Shown here in pieces: positions 18,801 to 27,567 of a stretch of 64,000 nt of DNA. Position numbers and translations under genes: made by a program. Positions within the stretch are counted from its first letter, which is position 1. Each line of letters begins with the position of its first letter. The stretch spans positions 1 to 64,000 of the forward strand of contig CAYMJM010000001.1 of the NCBI GenBank assembly GCA_964391325.1, given 5' to 3'. The stretch is from CAYMJM01 sp964391325 (GTDB lineage Bacteria; Patescibacteriota; Dojkabacteria; B142; JAFGMG01). The notes below the pieces were generated by a model. That model was not told where the DNA came from, did no database searches, and was given only the letters and a program-made list of their open reading frames with translations.

Positions 18801-19265
18801 TCGTTTTTGGTCATTATTTAGTAGAGCTTGATTGAGTGGAGAACCCATGCAACCAGTAAGGACAATGATGCCTTCTGAGTATTTTTCAAGTAGTTCTTTA
18901 TCGACTCTAGGTTTGTAGTAAAATCCTTCTGTTTGTGCCAGCGAGGCTAGTTTTACAAGATTATGGTATCCAGTTCTATTCTTTGCTAGTAATGTAGTAT
19001 GGTATCTTTTGTTATCAATTCCTGCTTGTTTATCAAATCTAGTCCGTTCCGCTATGTAAATTTCACAACCAATAATTGGTTTAATCCCTGCTGCCTTCGC
19101 AGTCTCACTAAAGTCAAAGGCTCCGTATAAAACTCCGTGATCTGTTATTGCACATGCCTTCATTCCGCTCTTTTGTACTTTGTCTATAAGTGGTCCAACC
19201 TTGGAAACGCCATCCAATAATGAATATTCTGTGTGTAAATGTAGATGAGTAAAATTAGAAGACAT
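15852..19265 (-). CDS. dnaE: DNA polymerase III alpha subunit (DnaE1 type)
   Basis: Replicative polymerase. The 1137-residue protein opens with the PHP domain (THLHLHTEYSLLDG, AITDHGVLYG), holds catalytic acids in PDFDIDFQDDRRDDLF (about 400), a finger/palm region with RPGPM and HSACYSVVAYQTAYLKANYP, then a tandem HhH region and a C-terminal OB fold. The family usually runs 1,100-1,200 residues. There is no embedded DEDDh exonuclease, so proofreading would come from PHP or a separate protein. The gene is monocistronic by position. Confidence 0.97.
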   Translation of the reverse strand: MSSNFTHLHLHTEYSLLDGVSKVGPLIDKVQKSGMKACAITDHGVLYGAFDFSETAKAAGIKPIIGCEIYIAERTRFDKQAGIDNKRYHTTLLAKNRTGYHNLVKLASLAQTEGFYYKPRVDKELLEKYSEGIIVLTGCMGSPLNQALLNNDQKRAENWIKFLKNNFENVYVELMRINYKENDNLLPKQLKIAEKFNLPIVATTDSHYIEPEDYQIQEIAWCISDGTKLSDPNRRQYASREFWVKTPEEMEELFSDLPEAIENTKKIADMTEEYSLSFDRIQPKYPDTTEDRPAFKILKEKAFKGAELRYGTINKETKERINYELQIIHDKGYDDYFLVVEDYVRWAKSQGIMVGPGRGSGAGSVVAYALAITNIDPFKYDLIFERFLNPERPSPPDFDIDFQDDRRDDLFKYMSERYGHDCTAFIGTYGRLKTKAAIRDVARAMGIDLGVADRLSKMVIVKFGRVHSVDKMMEEVKEFKDIIDSDPRLQELANYVRKLENIARHTSTHACGYLVTPDPITNFVPVQKENKENRIMTQFEGGTLEYLGLMKFDFLGLSNLTIIQNTLKQIHYTLKQELDIDAIDLNDKKTFDLFKKGNTTGVFQFESDGMKKYLKELQPESIDDLIFLNAAYRPGPMQYIHDYIERKFGRQKTVYLHKDLEPILETTYGFAIYQEQVINIAVKIGGYSLGEADILRRAMGKKKPEVMKVEKEKFLKKAQENGYNKKVAENIFSYMEPFADYGFNKSHSACYSVVAYQTAYLKANYPIQFMAGLMETDLGNADKISRDLKEAREMGIAILPPDINESFVDFKIEPGKKFEDAKERIRFGLGAIKGVNGKIVENIVAEREENGDFNSLDDLITRVKPSRLTKKVLELLIQVGAMESWGTRKQLLAVMPSVFDRISQEESKRKGGQGTLFDGLGAEEIEKTITRLPEVEPETDQQKISWEKELLGTFLSQHPLLNYRRLLINGRIKCIADAAQLQERAAVMVLSIITQKKIIYTKKDSKPMAFLQIDDGDDITEGVVFPQAYDRIREFLIENTPIILKASISFRDEKFSLIVDDVIYAKDMPSEDEMVIDITEIKDKAELSKIKQMLASNLGNELRLKILYGTPYSKKELVKTINATPQALSFFQKYARM

Positions 19266-19516
19266 GTTGATCTATTTGTTTTTAGTCAAGTAAAATGTTA
19301 TGTAAACTTTAGCACTCTAAAATTAAAAAGCATAACTGGAAATAGGTTATCTTAATATAACCAAACTAAATTTTCTATTCAAGACTTATAGTAATTTTGT
19401 TAGCAATTTTAAGTTTTGACTGTCAGACTATTGCTTTCCCAAAAATTTTTAAAGATAATTATTGTAGCAGCAAATAGTCGAATACTGTCTGTTCTTCTAA
19501 ATATTGTATATACCTT

Positions 19517-20236
19517 ATGGAAAAACCTATACACTTTAAAACGGCTGATAATAAAATAATTTACTGCAAACTAAATTACAAGAAGCTGCCAGCAGGTAAA
19601 TTAATTGTTTTTGTCCATGGATTAACTGGAGATATGCACGAACATATATTTTTTAATGCAGTCAAGTTTTTTGCTGCAAGAGGGTTCTCTACACTGCGAT
19701 TTAATTTCTATTCGTCTGAGCAAAATGCCAGAAAACTGGAAGAATGCACTCTGGCCACTCATGTGGAAGATCTTGATTTGATTGTGGACAAAACCTTCCA
19801 TGAATATGACAAGGTCTATGTTATTGGACATAGTCTGGCTGGGCCAGTTATCCTACAGTCTAAATTACTAAATGTCATTGATAAGGTTGTCCTGTGGGAT
19901 CCAACTTTAAGCTTTGATTGGGTAGTGAAAAAATACAGGTTTAATAAAGAATTGGGGGTATACTTTAAGAGGTCATCGTGGTATAAGCCATTGGGACAGG
20001 AAATGTTTCATGAACTACAGAGCCTGGACATCCTGAAGCTTTATAAGAATACTCAAGTTCCGACAAAAGTAATAATTGCCGGAGAAAATATGTATAGTTC
20101 AGTGAAACCTCTTCTTAAGGCAGTTGTTAATAACAACGTTCTAGTCACTGAGCTTCAAGGTGCCAGCCATAACTTTGATGAGGAAGGGACAGAAGAGGCT
20201 CTTTTTCACGCAACACTTGACTGGATAGCTTCCTAA
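19517..20236 (+). CDS. Alpha/beta hydrolase
   Basis: A 239-residue cytoplasmic alpha/beta-hydrolase. It has the oxyanion segment VFVHGLTGD (about 33), nucleophile elbow YVIGHSLAG (Ser near 108) and a C-terminal His in QGASHNFDEEGT. An acid residue plausibly lies near 185-195. It differs clearly from the hydrolase at 2.1-2.8 kb. A 250-base upstream gap without genes or recognised signals separates it from dnaE, and its 3' end overlaps the convergent sugar isomerase by 4 bases. Substrate unknown. Confidence 0.83.
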   Translation: MEKPIHFKTADNKIIYCKLNYKKLPAGKLIVFVHGLTGDMHEHIFFNAVKFFAARGFSTLRFNFYSSEQNARKLEECTLATHVEDLDLIVDKTFHEYDKVYVIGHSLAGPVILQSKLLNVIDKVVLWDPTLSFDWVVKKYRFNKELGVYFKRSSWYKPLGQEMFHELQSLDILKLYKNTQVPTKVIIAGENMYSSVKPLLKAVVNNNVLVTELQGASHNFDEEGTEEALFHATLDWIAS

Positions 20237-21177
20237 GCAAGCATTTTTTTGAAATCTTCAACCATAGCAACAGGCTCAGGATCAATATTATATTCAATAG
20301 CGAGATAATATGTTGTTACAATTTCTTCAAAAATAGATTCTCCACGCATTTCAATAATTTCTACAGGAGCTTTCATAAGTTTTGTAAACATCTTGATTCT
20401 CCTCAAGTTACGTGAGTGCGTAAATTTAGATTGCAGTATTATAAATAGAGGATTCATAATTAGGTTGGTAAACCCTACCATTTCGTTATGATTTAGTTCA
20501 GGGAAGATGTTAAAAAATGCCTGAATCTTGCTGTTTTCATTAAATTTGATTTTGGCAACTTTAGCTATTGACCAGTTTTCCTCTGTAGCATAAATAATAG
20601 GAACTTTGTTTTTTAATCTCTTTGCCAGTTTTTTTGCGCTTTCTTCATTCAGAGAGGTATCTATCCTGCCTGCGATACTAATTATTTCATTATCAAGCTC
20701 TTCTATGAAGCCTAGATTAGAAAGAATTTTGATTAAGCCAGATATAAAGTAACCACTCGATAGACGGGGTTGAATGCCAGTAGGGACCTCGAGTACAGGG
20801 ACTTTTGTTGCATTGGCTATATCAAGTAGCCTCCCGCCTGAAGTAAGAAGGATGTGACTATAACCTTTGGACTGTATTTGTGCGAGGGCCTCCAGAGTTT
20901 CTTCGGTATTCCCAGAGTATGAAGCAATTACAAATAAAGTTTTTTCATTAACATTGTGAGGAATATTGTAGTTGCGGTTTGCTTCAAGCGTGAAGTTAAT
21001 TCTCTTGCTTTTCAAATAATCATTTATTAGTTCTACATAAAAAGCACTCCCGCCCATACCGCAAACAATTACTCTGTCAAAGGACCCAGATAGCTTTATA
21101 TTTTTTGCCAGATCAATTCCTTTTTGAAATTGTGAAGGAAATGCCTTTATATCTTTATAGTATTTTTGGTTTACCAT
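20233..21177 (-). CDS. Bifunctional phosphoglucose/phosphomannose isomerase (SIS domain)
   Basis: Interconverts glucose-6-P or mannose-6-P with fructose-6-P. The 314-residue protein carries two SIS halves: VCGMGGSAFYVELINDYL (about 38) and the phosphate-binding VIASYSGNTEETLEAL (about 83), plus PTGIQPRLSSGY and a later ELNHNEMVGF, both typical of the archaeal-type PGI/PMI family. A proton-transfer His is expected in the C-terminal region. It is the only central sugar-phosphate enzyme in the window and, with galU, would feed nucleotide-sugar synthesis. Confidence 0.88.
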   Translation of the reverse strand: MVNQKYYKDIKAFPSQFQKGIDLAKNIKLSGSFDRVIVCGMGGSAFYVELINDYLKSKRINFTLEANRNYNIPHNVNEKTLFVIASYSGNTEETLEALAQIQSKGYSHILLTSGGRLLDIANATKVPVLEVPTGIQPRLSSGYFISGLIKILSNLGFIEELDNEIISIAGRIDTSLNEESAKKLAKRLKNKVPIIYATEENWSIAKVAKIKFNENSKIQAFFNIFPELNHNEMVGFTNLIMNPLFIILQSKFTHSRNLRRIKMFTKLMKAPVEIIEMRGESIFEEIVTTYYLAIEYNIDPEPVAMVEDFKKMLA

Positions 21178-21238
21178 ACTTTATGTGTTTATAAAAAATA
21201 GGAAGAGCTTGATTTACAACGAAGAATAGCAGCAGCTT

Positions 21239-21889
21239 TTACAATTCAATCTGGCTGTAATATAAATTAAGGTTATGAGCACCTTTTTGCCAGTTGACTA
21301 TGCCATATGCTTGTGCTAAAGCAGCAAAATTTGTACCATATCGGGCAGCATATTCTTTTGCGACCTTAGGTGTGATGTCTTTGAATGCTTGTTCGAAACT
21401 GGAGTATTTTGCTCCATTTAAATATCCGAAGCAGTTAAAATAGTAATCCTGAGCGCAAAATCCTGATTCGACTCCAATCAGCGCAAGTAAGATACGGTAG
21501 TCAGTATCGGCTTCCATAGCGCTGTCATATAATATGCCTGCTACATCAGTGTTTGCTATCGGTGATTTTTTCGTAGATAAATACGTGTTAATTCCTGCTA
21601 TGTGTCCTTCCCTGCTCTCTCTTTGGCGTTGTTTTTCTGCAAGCTCTTGCCTCTCTTTTTCTTTTCTTACGTTAGCATTTTGGATGGCCTCTGAGTCGAA
21701 AACAGGGAGTTGGATAAGGGAGCCCTTCTCTGTATACACTTGAGCATCAAGATTTTCCCCAGCAGCAAAGATATGTATGCTTGTAAAAATCAGAAGGACA
21801 AAGGAAACAAAAAAGATAATGAAAACCCTCATAGAAAGATCAGGGTTTAATCGGGCAAATTTGTATATTCTTTTTAAGTCTCGTCTCAA
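21239..21889 (-). CDS. Membrane-anchored lysozyme/glucosaminidase-like protein
   Basis: A 216-residue protein with a basic N-terminus, a membrane or signal helix at about residues 20-43, a Gln/Arg/Glu-rich coiled linker, and a C-terminal domain of about 100 residues. That domain has the lysozyme-superfamily look: ALIGVESGFCAQ, in which Glu is the likely catalytic acid, then FNCFGY and ALAQAYGIVNWQKGAHN. Two Cys could form a disulfide outside the cell. It may cleave peptidoglycan. An alternative ATG lies at 21832, directly before the hydrophobic helix. Confidence 0.68.
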   Translation of the reverse strand: MRRDLKRIYKFARLNPDLSMRVFIIFFVSFVLLIFTSIHIFAAGENLDAQVYTEKGSLIQLPVFDSEAIQNANVRKEKERQELAEKQRQRESREGHIAGINTYLSTKKSPIANTDVAGILYDSAMEADTDYRILLALIGVESGFCAQDYYFNCFGYLNGAKYSSFEQAFKDITPKVAKEYAARYGTNFAALAQAYGIVNWQKGAHNLNLYYSQIEL

Positions 21890-22084
21890 CAGTCTGTAGG
21901 CAGGCTACTTTACTGAAATTATGCCAAAATTTATGTAACAATTCTGGACTAATTATTATACAAAGCAGTAAAATTTTTGTCCAACAACAGTATACATTGT
22001 CATGCTATGTTTATTAAATCGTTATACTGTTATAATTGTTAAAATCGCTACTTAGTAGCTTTTTATTTGTTAATTAGCTGTTAT

Positions 22085-22969
22085 ATGAAAGTTGATAAGG
22101 CAATAATCACTGCTGCCGGTTTTGGATCCAGATTCCTCCCTATTACTAAAACCTTTCCTAAAGAATTACTACCTATTGTAGATAAGCCGATAATTCAATA
22201 TCTAGTCGAAGAGTGTGCAGAAGCGGAAATAGAAGAAATTATTATAGTTGCTAATCCTGCTGAAATAACAAAATTTGAAGATTATTTTTATGGAAGATCT
22301 ATAAATGTTAGAACTTTGATGGCTAGGCAGGGCAAGATGGACAGATGGAGTAAAGTGGAGAAAATTTTCACTCTGCCTAAAATAACAGTAGTCCCTCAGG
22401 ATGAAAGATTGGCCTATGGTAATGGTTCTCCTATTTTAAGTGTCAAAGATATTGTTAAGGATGAAGACGCTTTTGTAATAATGTTTGGTGACGATATGTT
22501 TTTATCCCAAGTGTCAGGGGTGAAGCAACTTGTTGAGTATTATAATCAGAACGCCTGTGATTTATTGCTGGGTGTTATAGAAGCTCCTAAGACTTTATTA
22601 ACTCAGGGAGGAGTTATCAAAGTTAAACCTGGCACGAATAACCAAATCAGCAGTATAAAAGAGAAACCTTCTTTAGAAGAATTAGAAAGCGATCCTACCT
22701 TTACAAACTTATATTCATTCGGAAGATTTATCGCTACACCAAAAATTTTTGATTACTTAACTGCAGAGGCAACAGGTAAAGACAATGAATTATGGCTACA
22801 AGATGCTAATAATAAACTTGCACATGAATTCACTGCCTTGTACCTGAAATTAGATGGTGAGTTTTATACAACAGGTGATCCTTTGTACTATATGAAGGCG
22901 CATATTAAATTTATGCTGGCTAATGAAAAGTATGGCGGGGACTTAAAGAAATTCTTACATAGTCTCTAA
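22085..22969 (+). CDS. galU: UTP-glucose-1-phosphate uridylyltransferase
   Basis: Makes UDP-glucose from UTP and glucose-1-P for surface glycans. The 294-residue nucleotidyltransferase has the signature AIITAAGFGSRFLPITK with Lys-bearing FPKELLPIVDKP, the metal-binding VIMFGDDMF and the product-binding region GVIEAPKTL with IKEKPSLEE. Length and order fit GalU. The ATG at 22085 gives the usual MKVDKAII start; an upstream in-frame codon is less likely. It converges with murG and overlaps it by 15 bases. Confidence 0.93.
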   Translation: MKVDKAIITAAGFGSRFLPITKTFPKELLPIVDKPIIQYLVEECAEAEIEEIIIVANPAEITKFEDYFYGRSINVRTLMARQGKMDRWSKVEKIFTLPKITVVPQDERLAYGNGSPILSVKDIVKDEDAFVIMFGDDMFLSQVSGVKQLVEYYNQNACDLLLGVIEAPKTLLTQGGVIKVKPGTNNQISSIKEKPSLEELESDPTFTNLYSFGRFIATPKIFDYLTAEATGKDNELWLQDANNKLAHEFTALYLKLDGEFYTTGDPLYYMKAHIKFMLANEKYGGDLKKFLHSL

Positions 22970-24154
22970 ATCTGTAATGATATATTTGAGGATTTTATCG
23001 GCAGCATTTAGCTTCACCAGTTTTCGTGCTTCTGTTTTGGCTTCTTTCCATGTCTTCCTAGGGTTAAAGGATGTGTTGATTAATGTTTGTTCATAAGCAG
23101 TCATTATTTCTTGGTAAAGTCCCTGATCAGTGAGGCCTTCCCTAAACTCAACTATTTTTGCAATTCCAGTTTTGGAAGCAAGCTTCGCATTTTCCAATTG
23201 TTCATTATTTGACGACCAGGGTAATGGCATGAAAACTGTCGGGATGCCTTTAAAAAGTATCTTTTGTACGGTATTTGCGCCTGATCTGGAAAGCACGAGG
23301 GTCGTATTGTCAAGGATTCTGCTTAATTTTTCAGGTTCAATAAAATCAAAAACTTGATACCTTCGTTTGAATTTTGCCGGTAGAGAGACAGCCTCTTTCC
23401 GTGCGAGCTCAAGGTCTCTTGTAATACTACTATGCCCAGTTTGATGAACAATATTAAAAGTTTCTAGGTATTTCTCCAGAATAGATGATCGAAGCCTTTT
23501 ATTGAATGTGTTTGCACCTTGATTGCCCCCTATGATTAGTAAGATGGGTAAATTATTAGCAAAAAATTTTTTCGATGCTCTAGCGTTAAGAAACTCTGCT
23601 TCCATCGGATTTCCGGTAATTTTTATATGCCTATGTTTCGAGAAATACTTCCTAGATTGTGCCCAGCTTAGAAACACTTGGTCAGCAAATCTATATGTTG
23701 TTCGAGTAGCTAGACCAGGTCTAACGGGCTGTTCATGCAAATACAATTTGACTCTCAAAAGTTTGATAAGTGGAAACTGTAGGAATATAGGAACATTGAG
23801 ATATCCGCCGAATCCGATAATTATTTTAGGTTTGTACTTCAAGATAATGAAAGCTGCCTGAATAAACCCACCAGGGATTAGAAGTAAGTTGAGTAAAGCT
23901 TTCTTCCACGTAGCTCTTGTCCATTTTTTCCATAATTTCCCGGTTTGAAGGTCTATGAATTTTATTGCCTTTCTATTGATTAGGCTGTATTCAGAGCTAT
24001 AATTTGTGTCTCCTGTCTGGGAGTACTTCTGTCCTATCCAAACTATGTTGTGAAAGCCTTTTTCTTGAAGTTTGTTCAAAACTGCCAGCGCAGGTGTCAT
24101 GTGTCCACCAATTATTGCAATGCGTATATTTTTATCAATAACTTTTGCCCTCAT
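22955..24154 (-). CDS. murG: MurG glycosyltransferase (lipid II synthesis)
   Basis: Transfers GlcNAc from UDP-GlcNAc to lipid I on the inner membrane face. The 399-residue GT-B protein has an N-terminal loop IAIIGGHMTPALAV (a shorter form of the usual GGTGGH), acceptor-side HEQPVRPGLATR, the second-domain loop IIGGNQGANTFN, and the donor-binding SRSGANTVQKILFKGIP with PLPWSSNNEQLENA. It is somewhat longer than the typical 350-370, mainly at the C-terminus. It is third in an ftsW/rodA - surface protein - murG run. Confidence 0.92.
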   Translation of the reverse strand: MRAKVIDKNIRIAIIGGHMTPALAVLNKLQEKGFHNIVWIGQKYSQTGDTNYSSEYSLINRKAIKFIDLQTGKLWKKWTRATWKKALLNLLLIPGGFIQAAFIILKYKPKIIIGFGGYLNVPIFLQFPLIKLLRVKLYLHEQPVRPGLATRTTYRFADQVFLSWAQSRKYFSKHRHIKITGNPMEAEFLNARASKKFFANNLPILLIIGGNQGANTFNKRLRSSILEKYLETFNIVHQTGHSSITRDLELARKEAVSLPAKFKRRYQVFDFIEPEKLSRILDNTTLVLSRSGANTVQKILFKGIPTVFMPLPWSSNNEQLENAKLASKTGIAKIVEFREGLTDQGLYQEIMTAYEQTLINTSFNPRKTWKEAKTEARKLVKLNAADKILKYIITDLETM

Positions 24155-24159
24155 TTAGC

Positions 24160-25503
24160 TCACATTTTAGGTGTTAGTTCTGACTCCTTATTACTGATTT
24201 TTGTATCGTAAGCTGCTTTTTCTTCAGGAGTGAGCAATCTGGAATCAAATTGCGGTTTAGTTTTCGTTGTGGTGTCTTTTTTCTTAAATAATTTAATTTT
24301 TTTCGTTTTAATTAAATAAGCGGTAACTAATCCAATTCCTGAAAGTATCAATAGTATTGCTATGATTAAAGTAAAGCTGTTTGTGCCATCTTCCTCTTGA
24401 GTGTCAGTGGTCGTATTAATGATAGTCAGTCTTTCGGTTGTGCTTTGCTCTGAAATCCCTGTCGCGATGACCTGAACTATGTTCTCTCCCTCCTGGAGCT
24501 CTACTGGTACTGTGAATGAGCCGTCATCAGAAATAGAAACAGCTTGGGTTAACTTTTCATCATTCAGGTATACAATGATTTCGGAGTCTAAATCATCTAT
24601 CATACCTTCAATCTCATGTTCGGGCTGATCAACGTCATATTCAAGTTCCTCGAATTTTAAAGTCGGACGTATAGAGTAAGTTGAAAATTCGGTTACATCA
24701 AAACTGACAGCTGAGGATCCTGTTAAAATAATATTTTCAACATTCTTTCCCGCTTCTGCATCATCTTTCATAATAGCCGGGGTATAATCACTGCCAAGTG
24801 ATACAAAATTTAATCCATATAATGTAACTGTTGCTGGCTTATTAAGCTCTGGCATTAAATCGGTTGCTATTGATACTTCTCCAGGATGATCCATAAACAC
24901 ATATTGGTCCAGTTTATTCAACCTAGTTACTGTTTCGTTCATGCTTAAATCAATGCTGGTGTTGAAAACGATTTTGGCTATATCTGGAACATGCAACGTA
25001 AAGTTTTGTATAGATTTTAACTGATCTTTGGTATACCCTTGAAGTTTCGTTGTTGTGCTTGTAGGCAAGTAAAACCGAGTTGGTAACTTTATCTCTATCG
25101 TTTGTTCATTATCCTCCTTTTGATTTACAGTCTCTTTTTGTTTGGGTTTAACTCCAAAGTAAACTTCTACTTGCTCTCCAGCTTGTACGGTCTTATTTTT
25201 CGTAGCAATTTCTCCGGAGGTGAGTTCATAATTACTTCCTTCTGTGAGGTTAATTTTGATTGTATATTCACCCGCTTGTAGACCGGAGAAAACTGCTTTT
25301 CCTTGCACATCAGTATTTTTAGCTTGATCGTAATTATTTGTCTTCAAAGAAATATTAATCCCTTGAATCAGATCTCCCTCTAGTGTTTTCGTATAGACTA
25401 CTATAGTAGCTTTTTCCTCAATAGTTTCTTCTTCTGCAAAGACGGAGGCAGGAAATGGGATAGCTAGGGTAAGTAGAAGAAAGCATATTAAAACTTTTTT
25501 CAT
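24160..25503 (-). CDS. Secreted membrane-anchored surface protein with Ig-like/Cna-B-like domains
   Basis: A 447-residue protein from the ATG at 25503, which opens a clear signal peptide (MKKVLICFLLLTLAIPFPAS). Next comes a Cna-B/carboxypeptidase-regulatory-like domain (ISLKTNNYDQAKNTDVQGKA, GLQAGEYTI), a middle beta-rich region, a bacterial Ig-like domain (LNDEKLTQAVSISDDGSFTV, LQEGENIVQVIA) and a C-terminal membrane helix with a Lys-rich cytoplasmic tail. There is no LPxTG motif. An earlier in-frame start overlapping ftsW is possible. Placement between ftsW/rodA and murG suggests an envelope role; function unknown. Confidence 0.8.
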   Translation of the reverse strand: MKKVLICFLLLTLAIPFPASVFAEEETIEEKATIVVYTKTLEGDLIQGINISLKTNNYDQAKNTDVQGKAVFSGLQAGEYTIKINLTEGSNYELTSGEIATKNKTVQAGEQVEVYFGVKPKQKETVNQKEDNEQTIEIKLPTRFYLPTSTTTKLQGYTKDQLKSIQNFTLHVPDIAKIVFNTSIDLSMNETVTRLNKLDQYVFMDHPGEVSIATDLMPELNKPATVTLYGLNFVSLGSDYTPAIMKDDAEAGKNVENIILTGSSAVSFDVTEFSTYSIRPTLKFEELEYDVDQPEHEIEGMIDDLDSEIIVYLNDEKLTQAVSISDDGSFTVPVELQEGENIVQVIATGISEQSTTERLTIINTTTDTQEEDGTNSFTLIIAILLILSGIGLVTAYLIKTKKIKLFKKKDTTTKTKPQFDSRLLTPEEKAAYDTKISNKESELTPKM

Positions 25504-25534
25504 CTCTACAATATTAATAATTTTATTTAATGTG

Positions 25535-26716
25535 CTAGTCAAGGTTAGCGTATTTGCTTATATTTAACAAGAGACCTAAGCTTGCCAGAAGAACAATCAT
25601 TGAACTTCCTCCATAGCTTATGAAAGGAAGAGCGATACCTGTTAATGGGATGAGGCCAACATTTGCTGCTATGTTTAGGAATGCCTGAAACGATATCCAT
25701 AATGTAATTCCGGAAGCAAGCAAAGCCCCGAGTTTATCCGGGGCGTTTTGGGCTATTTTTAATCCGCGCAAAGATATGTATAAAAAGCAGGCTACTATAG
25801 CAGATGCTCCCAGTAAGCCAAGCTCTTCTGCTATAACTGCGAATATGGTGTCACTAAAAGCTGTTTCTCCTAAATAATTAAATTTTTGCCTTGACTGTCC
25901 AAATCCCTCTCCAAGTATACCGCCAGCTCCGATTGCTGTTAGCATTTGACTTAGCTGATAGCCACTACCTAGTCTATCTTCCGGTGTGCCTGTTTTTAGG
26001 ACTGTCAGATAGGTTTTGATACGGTTTATTCTGTAGCTTTCTAAGAAGGCTGCCAATAGACCAATAAGGGTAGAAGTTAGCATAATAGCGAAAAATCCAA
26101 TATTGTGTATAAAGCCTTCTCCAGCCATATAGTACATACCTAATGCAACTATACCTATCAGGGCTGTAGTTCCTAAATCAGGCTCAATGAGTATCAGGAC
26201 CAATATAATGGACAATATTAATAGGAAGGGCAACATCTCAACTACCAGGTAGTTACGTAAAGGGTTTTTATATTTTATAGCTTTGGTTTTTCTGGATAAC
26301 CAGCTGGCAAGATATATGATAAGTGCAAGCTTTGTAAATTCTGATGGCTGCGGATCAAATAGCGGCAGATCTATCCATCTTTTAGCTCCTCCTATTTCTA
26401 CACCAGCAAAAAGTACAACTATTAACATTAGTATTGAAGCTGTAATAAGAATGGGGGCAACTTTGGGAAGTTTGTGGTAATCAAACCGGTACAGAAAGTA
26501 TCCAGCTATAAGTCCAAGGATAATCCAAATAAATTGTCTATAGAAATAATACCACGAGTTTCTATCTTGGCTAAAAGCTACAATGACACTGGAGCTATAC
26601 ACCATGATCCATCCAAAAAGCGTAAGGAAACTCACTATAATCAATAAATGAAAGTCAGGTTTTCCTGCTGTGCCTATACGAGTTCTTTTTTTGTATGTAG
26701 CCTTTCGTCTTCTCAT
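25535..26716 (-). CDS. SEDS-family peptidoglycan polymerase (FtsW/RodA/SpoVE)
   Basis: Lipid-II-polymerising membrane glycosyltransferase. The 393-residue protein has about ten membrane helices after a Lys/Arg-rich N-terminus. It contains SEDS motifs: PSEFTKLALIIYLA, LILIEPDLGTTAL, RIKTYL, LGEGFGQSRQKFNYLGETAF-type loop with the catalytic-region E-TD (GETAFSDTIFAVIAEELG), and IPLTGIALPFISYGGSS. FtsW and RodA cannot be firmly separated here; proximity to murG slightly favours FtsW. A PBP partner is not adjacent. Confidence 0.92.
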   Translation of the reverse strand: MRRRKATYKKRTRIGTAGKPDFHLLIIVSFLTLFGWIMVYSSSVIVAFSQDRNSWYYFYRQFIWIILGLIAGYFLYRFDYHKLPKVAPILITASILMLIVVLFAGVEIGGAKRWIDLPLFDPQPSEFTKLALIIYLASWLSRKTKAIKYKNPLRNYLVVEMLPFLLILSIILVLILIEPDLGTTALIGIVALGMYYMAGEGFIHNIGFFAIMLTSTLIGLLAAFLESYRINRIKTYLTVLKTGTPEDRLGSGYQLSQMLTAIGAGGILGEGFGQSRQKFNYLGETAFSDTIFAVIAEELGLLGASAIVACFLYISLRGLKIAQNAPDKLGALLASGITLWISFQAFLNIAANVGLIPLTGIALPFISYGGSSMIVLLASLGLLLNISKYANLD

Positions 26717-26753
26717 TAAGAGGCAGTATATAAATACATGACCTATTGTATAA

Positions 26754-26768
26754 TGATAACTGTTATCA
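26754..26768. promoter_or_regulatory. Fur-family-like 7-1-7 palindrome over a promoter
   Basis: A perfect 15-base inverted repeat, TGATAAC-T-GTTATCA, begins on the last base of a consensus -10 box (TATAAT, 26749-26754) upstream of the DUF1858 gene. It matches the 7-1-7 Fur box (TGATAAT-N-ATTATCA) at 12 of 14 arm positions. Binding here would block transcription. The palindrome is seen; the identity of the regulator is inference. Confidence 0.55.
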
Positions 26769-26787
26769 GTCTAGTATGGAGGATTCT

Positions 26788-27024
26788 ATGAAGGATATAA
26801 AAAAGAATTACAAAGTCACTTTAGATACGCCAATTGCAGAGCTTGCGGAATTATTCCCTGAAGTCGCAGAGTTCTTAACATTGGAGTATGGATTTCATTG
26901 TATAGGTTGTCCTCTATCTTATTTTGAGACTATAGGAGATGGTGTACAGGTTCATGGTCTTTTAGATACTGAAATTCAAGACCTCTTAAAACAAGTTAAT
27001 GAAATAATTCAAGAAAGTAATTAA
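26788..27024 (+). CDS. DUF1858 (ScdA-N-like) protein
   Basis: A 78-residue protein of the DUF1858 type, found alone or at the N-terminus of ScdA/RIC iron-sulfur repair proteins and hybrid-cluster-like proteins. It has the typical PIAELAELFPEVAEFLTLEYG helix pair followed by FHCIGCPLSYFET, with a CxxC pair, and an acidic C-terminal helix. The ATG at 26788 is preceded at good distance by GGAGG (26776-26781 region), which decides the start; further upstream starts would sit inside the operator. A Fur-like palindrome upstream suggests metal or redox control. Confidence 0.83.
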   Translation: MKDIKKNYKVTLDTPIAELAELFPEVAEFLTLEYGFHCIGCPLSYFETIGDGVQVHGLLDTEIQDLLKQVNEIIQESN

Positions 27025-27511
27025 CCTCTATGGCAGCATTTTCACGTATCTCGCTATCCAGGCTGTTTTGTTTTTCAAGTTTAGCATTATAGTCATTGAT
27101 TAGATCTTGAATATTGACTTTTTCAGAAGAAGCTAGAGCCCTTTCGTACCTTTCCGCACTTTTTATAAGTTCGCGTGATATTGCGATAAAAGACAGATTT
27201 TTTTCTTTGAGTGCTTTGTTCATAAATAGCTCTTTTGTAGTTTCAATCTTGAGTTCCAGTTCTCCAATACTGCTTTCCAAATCAGTATATACTTGATTGC
27301 TTCCCTCTTCTAGAGAATCTATTTTCAAGCTGATAGTTAGGGTTTCTGTATCGGATAAAACTTTGTTTCTTAGCGGTTGTATTTCATTTTCATATTCTAC
27401 AGGCACTTTTAAGTTGCTAATAAAAAAAACTGTGATAGTTAAGCAAAGAATAATAGACAAACTGATAGTTATTGTTCGTATGTTTATATTTATTTTTACC
27501 AATTTTTTCAT
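26996..27511 (-). CDS. Membrane-anchored helical protein, unknown function
   Basis: A 171-residue protein with an N-terminal membrane helix (about residues 10-30, ITISLSIILCLTITVFFIS) and an extracytoplasmic, largely coiled-coil region rich in Glu, Ser and Leu. No known domain is recognised. Its 3' end overlaps the convergent DUF1858 gene by 29 bases. It may be a cell-envelope spacer protein; this is a guess from architecture only. Confidence 0.65.
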   Translation of the reverse strand: MKKLVKININIRTITISLSIILCLTITVFFISNLKVPVEYENEIQPLRNKVLSDTETLTISLKIDSLEEGSNQVYTDLESSIGELELKIETTKELFMNKALKEKNLSFIAISRELIKSAERYERALASSEKVNIQDLINDYNAKLEKQNSLDSEIRENAAIEVNYFLELFH

Positions 27512-27567
27512 AAAAGTATTTAGGTGTTAGGTTTAAGTATAACTACCTACTAACTTGTAGATACATT

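Noticed and set aside
19309..19317. TTAGCACTC, a perfect CIRCE half-site upstream of dnaE
   Set aside because: No matching second half at 9-base spacing; a single 9-base match is expected by chance in a window of this size.
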